Below, one piece after another: positions 1-5,753 of a DNA stretch of 7,423 nt (its first letter is position 1; the number at the start of each line of letters is the position of its first letter). The position numbers were made by a program, and so were the translations under genes. This DNA comes from Acidobacteriaceae bacterium (GTDB lineage Bacteria; Acidobacteriota; Terriglobia; Terriglobales; Acidobacteriaceae): positions 1 to 7,423 of the forward strand of contig PLBD01000579.1 of NCBI GenBank assembly GCA_003135315.1, written 5' to 3'. Under the pieces are notes generated by a model. It was not told where the DNA came from. It saw only the letters and a program-made list of their open reading frames with translations, and did not search any database.

Positions 1-21
1 GGTCTCGCGCTGTTCGAGACC
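1..21. repeat. Perfect 7-bp-stem hairpin at window edge
   Basis: GGTCTCG (1-7) and CGAGACC (15-21) are exact reverse complements separated by a 7-base loop. No T-run follows on either strand within the window, so it does not look like a classical intrinsic terminator. It sits 19 bases before a second, longer hairpin. Together they look like an intergenic palindromic repeat or the 3' end of a transcript unit whose gene lies left of the window. The left edge truncates the context. Confidence 0.5.
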
Positions 22-28
22 TGGGACT

Positions 29-80
29 CCCGTGCCTCGCCCCACACATTCGCGGTTTTCGAATGTGTGGGAACCACGGG
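29..80. repeat. Long palindromic hairpin (12-bp perfect stem, extended outer stem)
   Basis: CCCACACATTCG (41-52) and CGAATGTGTGGG (60-71) are a perfect 12-bp inverted repeat around a 7-base loop (CGGTTTT). Outside it, CCCGTG (29-34) pairs with CACGGG (75-80) across a small asymmetric internal loop, giving a longer extended structure. No poly-T tract follows on the plus strand. A recognisably related but decayed sequence occurs at 1561-1592, on the other side of the GloVer gene. This suggests a dispersed REP-like intergenic element rather than a gene-specific terminator, although a role in 3'-end processing or termination cannot be excluded. Confidence 0.65.
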
Positions 81-270
81 CTTGAAGACCTATACCACTC
101 AACCATGGGCACTTGATTCTCCTTTCCGGTGGAAGTCGCAACGCATTCGGGTGTACAGTTGCCATCGTCAAACAGCAACCGCAACCGTCGCATTCAGTAG
201 AGGGCGATCATGACGGAACGAATGTCTGTTTTGGCGGCCGCGGCGTCGTCCGGGAAATCGCGGCGTAGCG

Positions 271-277
271 GAAGGAG
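271..277 (+). promoter_or_regulatory. Shine-Dalgarno site deciding the GloVer gene start
   Basis: GAAGGAG lies 7 bases upstream of the ATG at 285. An earlier in-frame ATG at 210 has only a weak AGAGGG-like element, and it would put about 25 Arg- and Ser-rich residues in front of a good signal peptide. The site therefore supports translation from 285. Confidence 0.7.
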
Positions 278-284
278 TAATCGA

Positions 285-1553
285 ATGTCGCGGACGAACG
301 CGGAAAGCGTAATTGCCAAGCTCGCGCCGGTCCTGCTGTTTGCGCTGACAGCGATGCTGGTCCCTCCGGCACAAGCGCAGACTTACACCGTGATTCATAA
401 CTTCACGGGAGGGCTAGGCGGCAATTATCCTTACGATGGCCTGACCAGAGACCGTGCCGGCAACTTCTATGGCACCACGAATGGCGGCGGCAGCTCTGAT
501 CAAGGCGCCGCCTTCAAGTTGACGAACCACAACGGGAGCTGGATATTCACCCTGATCTATTCCTTCCTGGGAGGCAACGATGGGGCGCTACCGTATGCCG
601 GGCTGACAATTGGACCGGATGGCAGTCTGTATGGCACTACCTGGAGCGGAGGCCAGGGCGCCCCGCAGTGCGCCGGCGGCTGCGGAACCGTATACAAACT
701 TACCCCGCCGGCCAAGCCCTGTCATCAGACCGTTTGTTCCTGGACGGAGACCATCCTTTACGACTTCTACCTGAGCAGCGCAGGCCTTCAAAATCCCTGG
801 GGCGGCGTAATCTTCGACACCGCCGGCAACATCTACGGTGCGACTGTCAACGGCGGTGCGGGCGGATGCCCCGGTTCCGGTTGCGGAGCGGTGTACAAGC
901 TGACGCCTACGAAGGCCGGCTGGACGGCCTCCGTCCTGTACAGCTTTACCGGTCACGGCGACGGCTCGATTCCGTACTGCAACCTGTTGATCGACAGTAC
1001 TGGAAACCTTTACGGCACCACTTTGTATGGCGCTCCGTATCAGGACTACGGGACCGTGTTTGAATTGGTTAAGTCCGCCGGAGGCTGGTCGGAGAAGACG
1101 CTCTACGCTTTTCAGGGCGGCAGTGACGGCGGAAATCCCCAGGCCGGCTTAATCATGGACGCGGCCGGCAATCTCTATGGCGGTACCACGGAGGCCAATG
1201 GAAATTCTCTCCTTGGCGTGGCCTTCGAACTCTCCCCGTCGGGCGGCGGTTGGACCTACTCCGTCATTTCCAGCCTCAGCGGATCGCTGGTTACCGACCT
1301 CTCGTTCGATCCGGCCGGCAATCTTTACGGTACAAGCCCCTTCGGCGGAGCCTACGGTTTCGGCTACGCCTTCAAGCTCTCTGATTCCGGAAGTGGGTGG
1401 ACGCAAACTGACCTTCACGACTTCTCTACCCAGAATCATGGTGGCTTCGGGCCTTGGAGTAGTGTCGCCATTGACCCCGCCGGCAATCTTTACGGAACCA
1501 CCAATGGCGGCGGCACCAAAAACGGCGGTATTATCTGGGAGATCACGCCTTAG
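285..1553 (+). CDS. GloVer tandem-repeat secreted protein (seven repeats)
   Basis: This 422-residue protein probably acts outside the cytoplasm; its biochemical role is unknown. Residues 1-31 form a signal peptide: basic start, hydrophobic stretch at about 12-26, and an AQA/Q cleavage site. The rest consists of seven repeats centred on G-N-(L/F/I)-Y-G motifs near residues 59, 113, 181, 240, 295, 345 and 400, about 50-68 residues apart. Each is followed by a Gly-rich turn and a (V/A)(F/Y)(K/E)L strand. This matches the Gloeobacter/Verrucomicrobia repeat (TIGR03803, 'choice-of-anchor GloVer'). The number and spacing suggest a seven-bladed beta-propeller, which is my inference. Repeats 2 and 3 carry extra Cys-containing loops (C129/C133, C146/C151, C195/C200), possible disulfides. 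The chain stops directly after the last repeat (IWEITP), with no PEP-CTERM or other anchor visible. The start at 285 is chosen from the RBS; an in-frame ATG at 210 is the alternative. Confidence 0.88.
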   Translation: MSRTNAESVIAKLAPVLLFALTAMLVPPAQAQTYTVIHNFTGGLGGNYPYDGLTRDRAGNFYGTTNGGGSSDQGAAFKLTNHNGSWIFTLIYSFLGGNDGALPYAGLTIGPDGSLYGTTWSGGQGAPQCAGGCGTVYKLTPPAKPCHQTVCSWTETILYDFYLSSAGLQNPWGGVIFDTAGNIYGATVNGGAGGCPGSGCGAVYKLTPTKAGWTASVLYSFTGHGDGSIPYCNLLIDSTGNLYGTTLYGAPYQDYGTVFELVKSAGGWSEKTLYAFQGGSDGGNPQAGLIMDAAGNLYGGTTEANGNSLLGVAFELSPSGGGWTYSVISSLSGSLVTDLSFDPAGNLYGTSPFGGAYGFGYAFKLSDSGSGWTQTDLHDFSTQNHGGFGPWSSVAIDPAGNLYGTTNGGGTKNGGIIWEITP

Positions 1554-1560
1554 CCGGCCG

Positions 1561-1592
1561 CCCAACACATTCACGCTTTTCCAATGCCTGGG
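1561..1592. repeat. Degenerate copy of the 41-72 hairpin element
   Basis: This sequence aligns with 41-72. The shared blocks are CCCA, ACACATTC, CG, TTTTC, AATG and TGGGA in the same order and spacing, with one extra A and a few substitutions. The inverted repeat is weakened: CCCA...CATT can still pair with AATG...TGGG, but the middle of the stem mismatches. It lies 8 bases after the GloVer stop codon. The two copies therefore flank that gene in direct orientation, which would be expected if neighbouring GloVer paralogues were duplicated with their 3' flanks, or if this is a dispersed palindromic repeat. Confidence 0.5.
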
Positions 1593-1843
1593 ACGCCGGC
1601 GGCACTCTTTTTCGCGCACCGCCTTTGGCCCAGGAAAATATTTATGCGTTGGAATCCCCAAACCGGTATATAGTGTCGGCCCATTGGGGTCCAAAGCGGA
1701 GACAAATGAGCGGCGGGGACGGAAGCGACCGCCTGCCGTGATCGCCCAAATCAGAAGCGCGGGGCGGCGATTTTTCCAGATGTAATCCCGCTCAGTGACA
1801 AATCCTCTGTGCCGTTCCCTGCATCCGCTTGCACCCCCGACCT

Positions 1844-1849
1844 GGAGGT
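1844..1849 (+). promoter_or_regulatory. Shine-Dalgarno site deciding the start at 1854
   Basis: GGAGGT lies 4-5 bases before the ATG at 1854. A GTG at 1809 opens the same frame 15 codons earlier, but it would place polar residues ahead of a clean signal peptide and would bury this strong site inside the coding region. The start at 1854 is preferred. Confidence 0.7.
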
Positions 1850-1853
1850 AATT

Positions 1854-2489
1854 ATGTCCATGGCTCTGAGGGTCACGCTTCTCTGTGCAATGTTGGCGAT
1901 TGCGGCCAACGGATTCGGGCAGCAGCTGAACATCGTTAACTTCGACTTCGGGGCTGTACCCATCATGTGTGGCTCGGGCATCGGTATCGGCTACCAGGGC
2001 CCTGTATATCGCTGTGCATGGCCAGACCCCTTCCAGAATTTCAATGCCAGTCCCGGATTCGGATGGACCATGAATCTAGGCACGGGTGCCAAGGGCACGG
2101 GAAAAAGCGGCCTCACTGAACCCAACACTACATTCGAGCCGCCTCCTTTCACCGGTTTACCCTTCACTCAGGCAGCCTTCTTGCAAGATCATGGCGGCAC
2201 TGTGTGGCAAACGATTCCAGGCTTTACTGCTGGAAACTACACGCTTGGCTTTTACCTGGGATCGCGTTATTACAGCGGACCATGGGACGGTAACCAAACG
2301 GTCGAGGCATTGATCGACGGCAACGTGATCGGCACCTGGGCGCTTGTCAGCTTTACTCCCTTCACCTGGCAGACCGTCCCTTTCACGGTCATCACCAGCG
2401 GCAGCCACACCCTGGAGTTCAAAGGATTGAACCCAGGCGATCACACGGCTTTTTTCTCTTACGTCACCATCACTCCCGCGGATCGCTAG
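1854..2489 (+). CDS. Secreted protein with galactose-binding-like beta-sandwich
   Basis: This 211-residue protein is probably exported. Residues 1-22 look like a signal peptide (hydrophobic 6-18, ANGFG then QQ). The body is rich in aromatic, Gly and Thr residues. Its pattern resembles secreted DUF642 or carbohydrate-binding jelly-roll domains: QAAFLQ followed by GGTVWQTIPGFTAGNYTLGF (114-133), then a VEALIDGNVIGTW strand pair (150-162), then SHTLEFKGLNPGDHTAF (184-200) and a closing SYVTITP strand. A similar domain is common in PEP-CTERM proteins, but no C-terminal sorting signal is present: the protein ends 8 residues after the last strand (about 199-206). C39 and C54 could form a disulfide. 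Ligand and role are unknown; carbohydrate binding is only an inference from fold resemblance. Its TAG stop overlaps the stop of the opposing DUF4256 gene. Confidence 0.75.
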   Translation: MSMALRVTLLCAMLAIAANGFGQQLNIVNFDFGAVPIMCGSGIGIGYQGPVYRCAWPDPFQNFNASPGFGWTMNLGTGAKGTGKSGLTEPNTTFEPPPFTGLPFTQAAFLQDHGGTVWQTIPGFTAGNYTLGFYLGSRYYSGPWDGNQTVEALIDGNVIGTWALVSFTPFTWQTVPFTVITSGSHTLEFKGLNPGDHTAFFSYVTITPADR

Positions 2490-3064
2490 ACCCTTAGCCA
2501 GCCTCGGAAACCCCTGGCGGCATAGTAGGATTCCGCGCCGTTGTGATACACAAAAACCGTGTTGAAGCGGCGATCGCAAAAGATAGCGCCGCCGAGCTTT
2601 CGGATCGCAGAAGGCGTTTTCACCCAGCTCGACGTTTTCGCGTCAAACTCTCCCAGCTGCTGCAACTCCCGATATTGTTCTTCGGTCAAAAGCTCAATGC
2701 CCATGGCGCTTGCCATGCCAACAGCGTTGCCTTTGGGTTTATTCTCTTTCCTTGACTCCAGCGCCTCACGGTCGTAACAAAGGCTTCTGCGGCCGTTAGG
2801 ACTCTCCGCCGAGCAATCATAGAAAATGTATTCGCCCGTCTTCTTGTCATGACCAACGACGTCCGGTTCGCCGCCGGTTCGTTCCATTTCCCCGAGCGAC
2901 CACAGTTTTTCAGCATTCGCTTCCAGCTTTGCTTGTGCATCGGCCCATTCCAGGCCTTTGTGGCGGTCCATGTTTTTCTCAAAGCGGAGCTTCAAGGCTC
3001 TGAGTAGTTGTTCGCGTTGTTCCCGTGACAACTCCTTCTTGTTGCTCGTCATTGGTTCACGCAT
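2486..3064 (-). CDS. DUF4256 domain-containing protein
   Basis: This 192-residue soluble protein of unknown function matches DUF4256 (PF14066) along its full length, and the length is normal for the family. An N-terminal charged helical segment (about 8-60, possibly coiled) is followed by the conserved core: GGEPDVVGHDKKTGEYIFYDCSAESP around 64-89, RRSLCYDREALESRK around 92-106, and GIELLTEEQYRELQ around 122-135. The highly conserved C-terminus follows, including SSWVKTP (145-151), GAIFCDRRF (159-167) and VYHNGAESYYAARGFRG. There is no signal peptide or membrane segment, so it is probably cytoplasmic. The ATG at 3064 is chosen because it lies 15 bases after the TonB-like gene's stop and has a weak GAAG site; an ATG at 3052 (M5) is possible. 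It is probably co-transcribed with the TonB-like gene, though a functional link is not evident. The family's biochemical role is not known to me. Confidence 0.9.
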   Translation of the reverse strand: MREPMTSNKKELSREQREQLLRALKLRFEKNMDRHKGLEWADAQAKLEANAEKLWSLGEMERTGGEPDVVGHDKKTGEYIFYDCSAESPNGRRSLCYDREALESRKENKPKGNAVGMASAMGIELLTEEQYRELQQLGEFDAKTSSWVKTPSAIRKLGGAIFCDRRFNTVFVYHNGAESYYAARGFRGWLRV

Positions 3065-3079
3065 AGCTTCATGTCTTTC

Positions 3080-3913
3080 TTACGGATTTGCTGGAGGCTC
3101 GGCCGTCGGCGCATCCGGCCTGACCGTATATTCCGCTTTCTTCCACGGGCCGTCACGTTTTTCCTGGCCTAGGATCTCGAGCTGCTGCCCTTCGGATTTC
3201 CACCTCGCGGGATAGTTTCCCGATCCCAGGAACGGACAGTTGTTCTTCTTCCCGCTACAGTAGATCGAAAGCGATTGCTTACCCGCCGCGCCATAGATCG
3301 TAGCTTGGGCAACAATTTCATAACTATCGCCTACCGGCAGTCCGTTTGCATTGCCAATATGAACCACCATGGGGTACTTGGCCACATCTACACCGGGAAA
3401 ATGCGGCGGGGTTGCGTTGGCTTCCGCAACGGTATGGAATGACTGCGTGCTGGACGTAGCCAGTCTGAAGTTGACCTCAACATTGATCATGACGGGAACC
3501 GGCTGGCCGTCTTTTGTAGCGGGCTGAAATCGCCACGTCTTCACTGCCTCAAGCGATTGCTGATCGAGTCCCATCCCGATGCCCTGCTGCACGCGAATCC
3601 TGTGAGCGCGCCCATCCGTGCCAACGATCAGCCACAACACCACTGTCCCCTGATACCCTGCGCGGCGCGCGACATCGCTGTAAGCTGGATCGGGATCGTA
3701 CAAGACCTTCGGAGGTAACACGTTCCCACCGACGCGGTAACCCGGCTTGGAGACATTTCCGGGCTCGGTGCCAATCCCGCCGCCAGTTGCGCCAGCTCCT
3801 ACGTCAGTTCCTGATTGACTTTGCTGGGCAGGCGAGGGCGTGCTTGCCTCCTGCGCCAATGCATTCGCAAGCATTGTCAACGAGAGAAGCACGTAACTGA
3901 GGGTTCTGGACAT
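3080..3913 (-). CDS. TonB C-terminal-domain protein with unknown C-terminal extension
   Basis: This 277-residue protein has a signal peptide at 1-20 (hydrophobic core, ALA/Q cleavage), then a low-complexity Ser/Gln/Gly linker (21-58). The TonB C-terminal domain (PF03544, about 62-151) follows. It shows PPKVLYDPDPAYSDVARRAG (67-86), YQGTVVLWLIVGTDGR, and the signature LDQQSLEAVKTWRFQPA with DGQPVPV. Residues 152-277 form an extra region I cannot assign; it holds two Cys (219, 226) in an SIYCSGKKNNCPFLGSG stretch and a YPARWK...LEILG pattern. A classical TonB has an N-terminal membrane anchor, a Pro-rich spacer and ExbB/ExbD partners. Here the N-terminus looks cleavable and no exbBD is nearby, so a periplasmic structural or binding role is as likely as energy transduction. 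The ATG at 3913 has an AGGGA site close upstream. It is the first gene of a probable two-gene operon with DUF4256. Confidence 0.85.
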   Translation of the reverse strand: MSRTLSYVLLSLTMLANALAQEASTPSPAQQSQSGTDVGAGATGGGIGTEPGNVSKPGYRVGGNVLPPKVLYDPDPAYSDVARRAGYQGTVVLWLIVGTDGRAHRIRVQQGIGMGLDQQSLEAVKTWRFQPATKDGQPVPVMINVEVNFRLATSSTQSFHTVAEANATPPHFPGVDVAKYPMVVHIGNANGLPVGDSYEIVAQATIYGAAGKQSLSIYCSGKKNNCPFLGSGNYPARWKSEGQQLEILGQEKRDGPWKKAEYTVRPDAPTAEPPANP

Positions 3914-3939
3914 CGCTTCCCTTAGCTATTCGATTTTGG

Positions 3940-3945
3940 ATTGTA
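3940..3945 (-). promoter_or_regulatory. Possible -10 box for the TonB-like operon
   Basis: Read on the minus strand this is TACAAT, one mismatch from TATAAT, 26 bases upstream of the ATG at 3913. No good -35 hexamer is found at 16-18 bases upstream, so support is weak. Confidence 0.2.
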
Positions 3946-4072
3946 CTTCAATTTCCGGATGTGTCGTTCCTGAAGGGAAACAAGCGGTATCCAGCGCTTC
4001 GTCCCTGGGCTCGTAGTTGCTCCGCTGCCGTTCCGGATGCCGAGTCGCGCCGGGCTATCCTGTCGCCTTCAA

Positions 4073-4084
4073 GCGTCCGGACGC
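4073..4084. repeat. 12-bp perfect palindrome upstream of protease gene
   Basis: GCGTCCGGACGC is exactly self-complementary and has no loop, so a protein-binding half-site pair is more likely than a terminator. It lies about 95 bases before the protease start and just left of an AT-rich stretch. No regulator gene is in the window. Confidence 0.35.
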
Positions 4085-4166
4085 CGAAAAAATAAGTTAT
4101 CTTTTGGTCGCCGTATTAAATCATGTGACCATCACCTATTCGCACTGGAAGAGATAAGCGGGCGCG

Positions 4167-4172
4167 GGGAGG
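4167..4172 (+). promoter_or_regulatory. Strong Shine-Dalgarno site supporting a TTG start
   Basis: GGGAGG lies 6 bases before TTG at 4179. The frame is closed by TAA at 4155-4157, and no ATG or GTG lies between that stop and 4179. The site therefore selects the unusual TTG start for the protease. Confidence 0.65.
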
Positions 4173-4178
4173 ACGGTA

Positions 4179-4976
4179 TTGCGAACATGCCTGGCAACTG
4201 GCGATCCGGACTGGGACATTCCGCCGGTCTTCACACGGGCATGCCTGGTCCAGTCACCGTGTGGAAGAGGTAACGGCTTCTTTCTCTTCGAGCGAGGCTG
4301 CGTTGTCACCGCCGCCCATGTTGTCTGCCAGACTGACGACCGCCGCGCACAGCTACCGTCCCAGGTTTCAATCAGCTGGGCCTTTACCGGCAAGACATTT
4401 CTCTTTACCGTTCCCATAGTGGTTGCCAGCCACAATCGGCAGTGTGATATCGCTATACTGCGCCTGGACGACCCGGAGGTGCTGCCGCGTCCCTTGCCGG
4501 ATGACAGTGTGACGATGCTGTCCTCATCGCCCGCAATGCTTGGCGACCGGATATTCCTCGAGGCATTTGAGCCAACCGAAACTGGGGGCTTTATCTTCCG
4601 CCGTCTTGAGGGGCGAGTGACAAATTCTGTAGCCGTCACTTCCGGCTTTCTGGAGCAGCGCATCCTCTTAGCTGATGTGGGCGTATGGCCGGGTGCTAGC
4701 GGGGCACCGATATTCTCCAAAACCGGACAGGTGGTGGGCCTGGTCTCTGGCTCGATGCGCAGCACTCACGAGACGACAATTCGCGACTCACGTTGGATTC
4801 TGCCGCTCGCGAAGATGGCGTATGGCCTGGGAGCCGCGACGCCGCCCAGGTCGGTGATCCCTTTCCCTGGGCCGTTGCGTCGTGGCTACGTAACGAGGGT
4901 AAAACCGGAGGTCTGGTCTCAACGCTTGCGGCGGTTCGCTGGTAGGGTTCTCCGCCAGGCGGGCGGCCCTGCCTAG
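4179..4976 (+). CDS. Trypsin-like (chymotrypsin-fold) serine protease
   Basis: This 265-residue predicted protease has a full catalytic triad in the expected order: His47 in VVTAAHVV, Asp90 in CDIAILRL, and Ser174 in GASGAPIF, the latter followed by GQVVGLVSG (182-190). The variant GxSGAP instead of GNSGGP is common in bacterial trypsin-like or HtrA-related peptidases. The only start available is TTG at 4179, with a strong GGGAGG site; an in-frame TAA at 4155 excludes upstream extension. No signal peptide or membrane helix is seen, so it may be cytoplasmic, unlike most secreted relatives. The C-terminal tail (about 224-265) is basic and lacks a PDZ domain, so it is not a DegP-type enzyme. There are four cysteines in the first 41 residues and two more at 50 and 89. 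Substrate is unknown. It is 42 bases upstream of the MOSC gene on the same strand. Confidence 0.8.
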   Translation: MRTCLATGDPDWDIPPVFTRACLVQSPCGRGNGFFLFERGCVVTAAHVVCQTDDRRAQLPSQVSISWAFTGKTFLFTVPIVVASHNRQCDIAILRLDDPEVLPRPLPDDSVTMLSSSPAMLGDRIFLEAFEPTETGGFIFRRLEGRVTNSVAVTSGFLEQRILLADVGVWPGASGAPIFSKTGQVVGLVSGSMRSTHETTIRDSRWILPLAKMAYGLGAATPPRSVIPFPGPLRRGYVTRVKPEVWSQRLRRFAGRVLRQAGGPA

Positions 4977-5018
4977 CGTCATGAGTTTCCCCCATCCAAT
5001 GAAACGGAGCGGCCGGTG

Positions 5019-5675
5019 ATGAGGCTGATCTCAGTCAATGTTGGGCTGCCCCGCGAAGTGGTGTGGCACGGGACAACCGTGACCACGGCGATCTTCAAGC
5101 AACCGGTCCAGGGCCGCGTGGCTTTGCGAAAGCTGAACTTGGAGGGTGATCGCCAGGCCGACCTCAGCGTCCACGGAGGAGAATACAAGGCCGTTTATTG
5201 CTACCCGCTCTCTCACTATGACTATTGGAAGACCGAACTTCCTGACCGCGAATTGCCGCTCGGCATGTTTGGCGAGAACTTCACCACGGATGGCTTGCTG
5301 GAAAATTCCGTCCATATTGGCGACCAGTTGTCCATCGGTTCGGCGCAAGTCGTGGTTACGCAGCCTCGCCTCCCTTGCTACAAATTAGGCGTGCGATTTC
5401 AGGCTGACGACATGGTCAAACGATTCCTCGCAAGCCGGCGGACCGGTTTCTATCTCGCTGTCACCCGTGAGGGAGAGGTTGGCGCCGGTGACGAGATCAC
5501 GGTACTTGCTCGAGACCCCAACGCCGTCCCGGTTTCTGAAATCACCCGCCTTTATCTCGCCAAGAGGTACAGCGCTGACGACGCGGCTTCAGTACAGCGA
5601 GTCGTCCGTTTGGCGGCCTTGCCGGAAGGCTGGAAAGCATACTTCCGGGAGCGGCTTCAACGCGAGAATGCCTGA
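5019..5675 (+). CDS. MOSC domain protein, YiiM type
   Basis: This protein of about 218 residues is close in length to E. coli YiiM (224). It has the MOSC domain (PF03473) followed by a short C-terminal 3-alpha domain (PF03475). Family features are LEGDRQAD (42-49, counted from GTG 5016), VHGG (52-55), GMFGENFT (83-90), GDQLSIGSAQVVVTQPR and the conserved cysteine C121 in RLPCYKLGVRF, the presumed molybdenum-cofactor sulfur ligand. The 3-alpha part is about 173-214, with SEITRLYLAKRY and WKAYFRERL. YiiM relatives reduce N-hydroxylated purines such as 6-hydroxylaminopurine and so detoxify base analogues; that role is inferred from family membership. ATG 5019 is preceded directly by GTG 5016, and GGAG (5006-5009) suits either start. 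It is cytoplasmic. No molybdenum-cofactor biosynthesis genes are in the window. Confidence 0.9.
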   Translation: MRLISVNVGLPREVVWHGTTVTTAIFKQPVQGRVALRKLNLEGDRQADLSVHGGEYKAVYCYPLSHYDYWKTELPDRELPLGMFGENFTTDGLLENSVHIGDQLSIGSAQVVVTQPRLPCYKLGVRFQADDMVKRFLASRRTGFYLAVTREGEVGAGDEITVLARDPNAVPVSEITRLYLAKRYSADDAASVQRVVRLAALPEGWKAYFRERLQRENA

Positions 5676-5753
5676 AAGCGGGACAATGTTGGTGACCGGG
5701 TTGGTATTCAGCCATACTGGCCTCACACAAGTGGCAAGGGGGTAGGCGTTTTC

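Larger units (their letters stand above)
1554..1853. other. Intergenic spacer between the two secreted-protein genes
   Basis: This is a 300-base stretch with no convincing gene; the open frames crossing it are tails of out-of-frame shadows of the GloVer gene. It begins with the decayed hairpin copy at 1561-1592. Around 1634-1690 it becomes AT-richer, with an AAATATTT palindrome (about 1636-1643), a TATATAGT sequence at 1667-1674, and short inverted arms CCCCAA and TTGGGG around 1656-1689. A promoter for the gene at 1854 could lie here, but no -35/-10 pair with normal spacing stands out. I see no confident terminator. Confidence 0.4.
3914..4178. other. Divergent intergenic region with palindrome
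   Basis: This 265-base region separates the leftward TonB-like operon from the rightward protease, so it should carry promoters for both. Visible features are a perfect 12-bp palindrome GCGTCCGGACGC (4073-4084), followed by an AT-rich run to about 4120; a direct 9-base repeat TTCCGGATG (3953-3961 and 4031-4039); and a minus-strand TACAAT (3940-3945) about 26 bases before the TonB-like start. None is proven functional. A small open frame starting at 4037 is not credible as a gene because it runs across the protease start in another frame. Confidence 0.45.

Noticed and set aside
1..213. A stop-free plus-strand frame from the window edge, ending in TGA that overlaps an ATG at 210 (ATGA)
   Set aside because: It runs through two perfect hairpins, has no recognisable motif, and loses coding-like third-position bias after about position 90. 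It looks like a chance open frame over a palindromic element, though a truncated gene end cannot be fully excluded.
210..284. Extended N-terminus for the GloVer protein from ATG 210
   Set aside because: It adds 25 Arg/Ser-rich residues before a normal signal peptide, while a strong GAAGGAG site precedes ATG 285.
1598..1626. GGCGG...CCGCC arms around a T-run as a possible terminator after the GloVer gene
   Set aside because: The stem is only 5 bp, the loop is about 16 bases and contains the T-run itself, so the geometry does not fit an intrinsic terminator.
1149..1785. Long open frames on both strands over the end of the GloVer gene (1149-1694 minus, 1177-1785 plus)
   Set aside because: They overlap a clear repeat protein, have compositions typical of GC-rich shadow frames (Arg/Pro/Ser-rich), and show no domain.
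1809..1853. GTG 1809 as start of the galactose-binding-like protein
   Set aside because: ATG 1854 has a GGAGGT site at ideal distance and begins a clean signal peptide.
4037..4273. 78-residue plus-strand frame crossing the protease start
   Set aside because: It is out of frame with the protease, has no RBS, and has a basic, low-information composition.
4136..4765. 209-residue minus-strand frame antisense to the protease
   Set aside because: It mirrors the protease gene, which has a full catalytic triad; the antisense product is Arg/Ser/Thr-rich without motifs.
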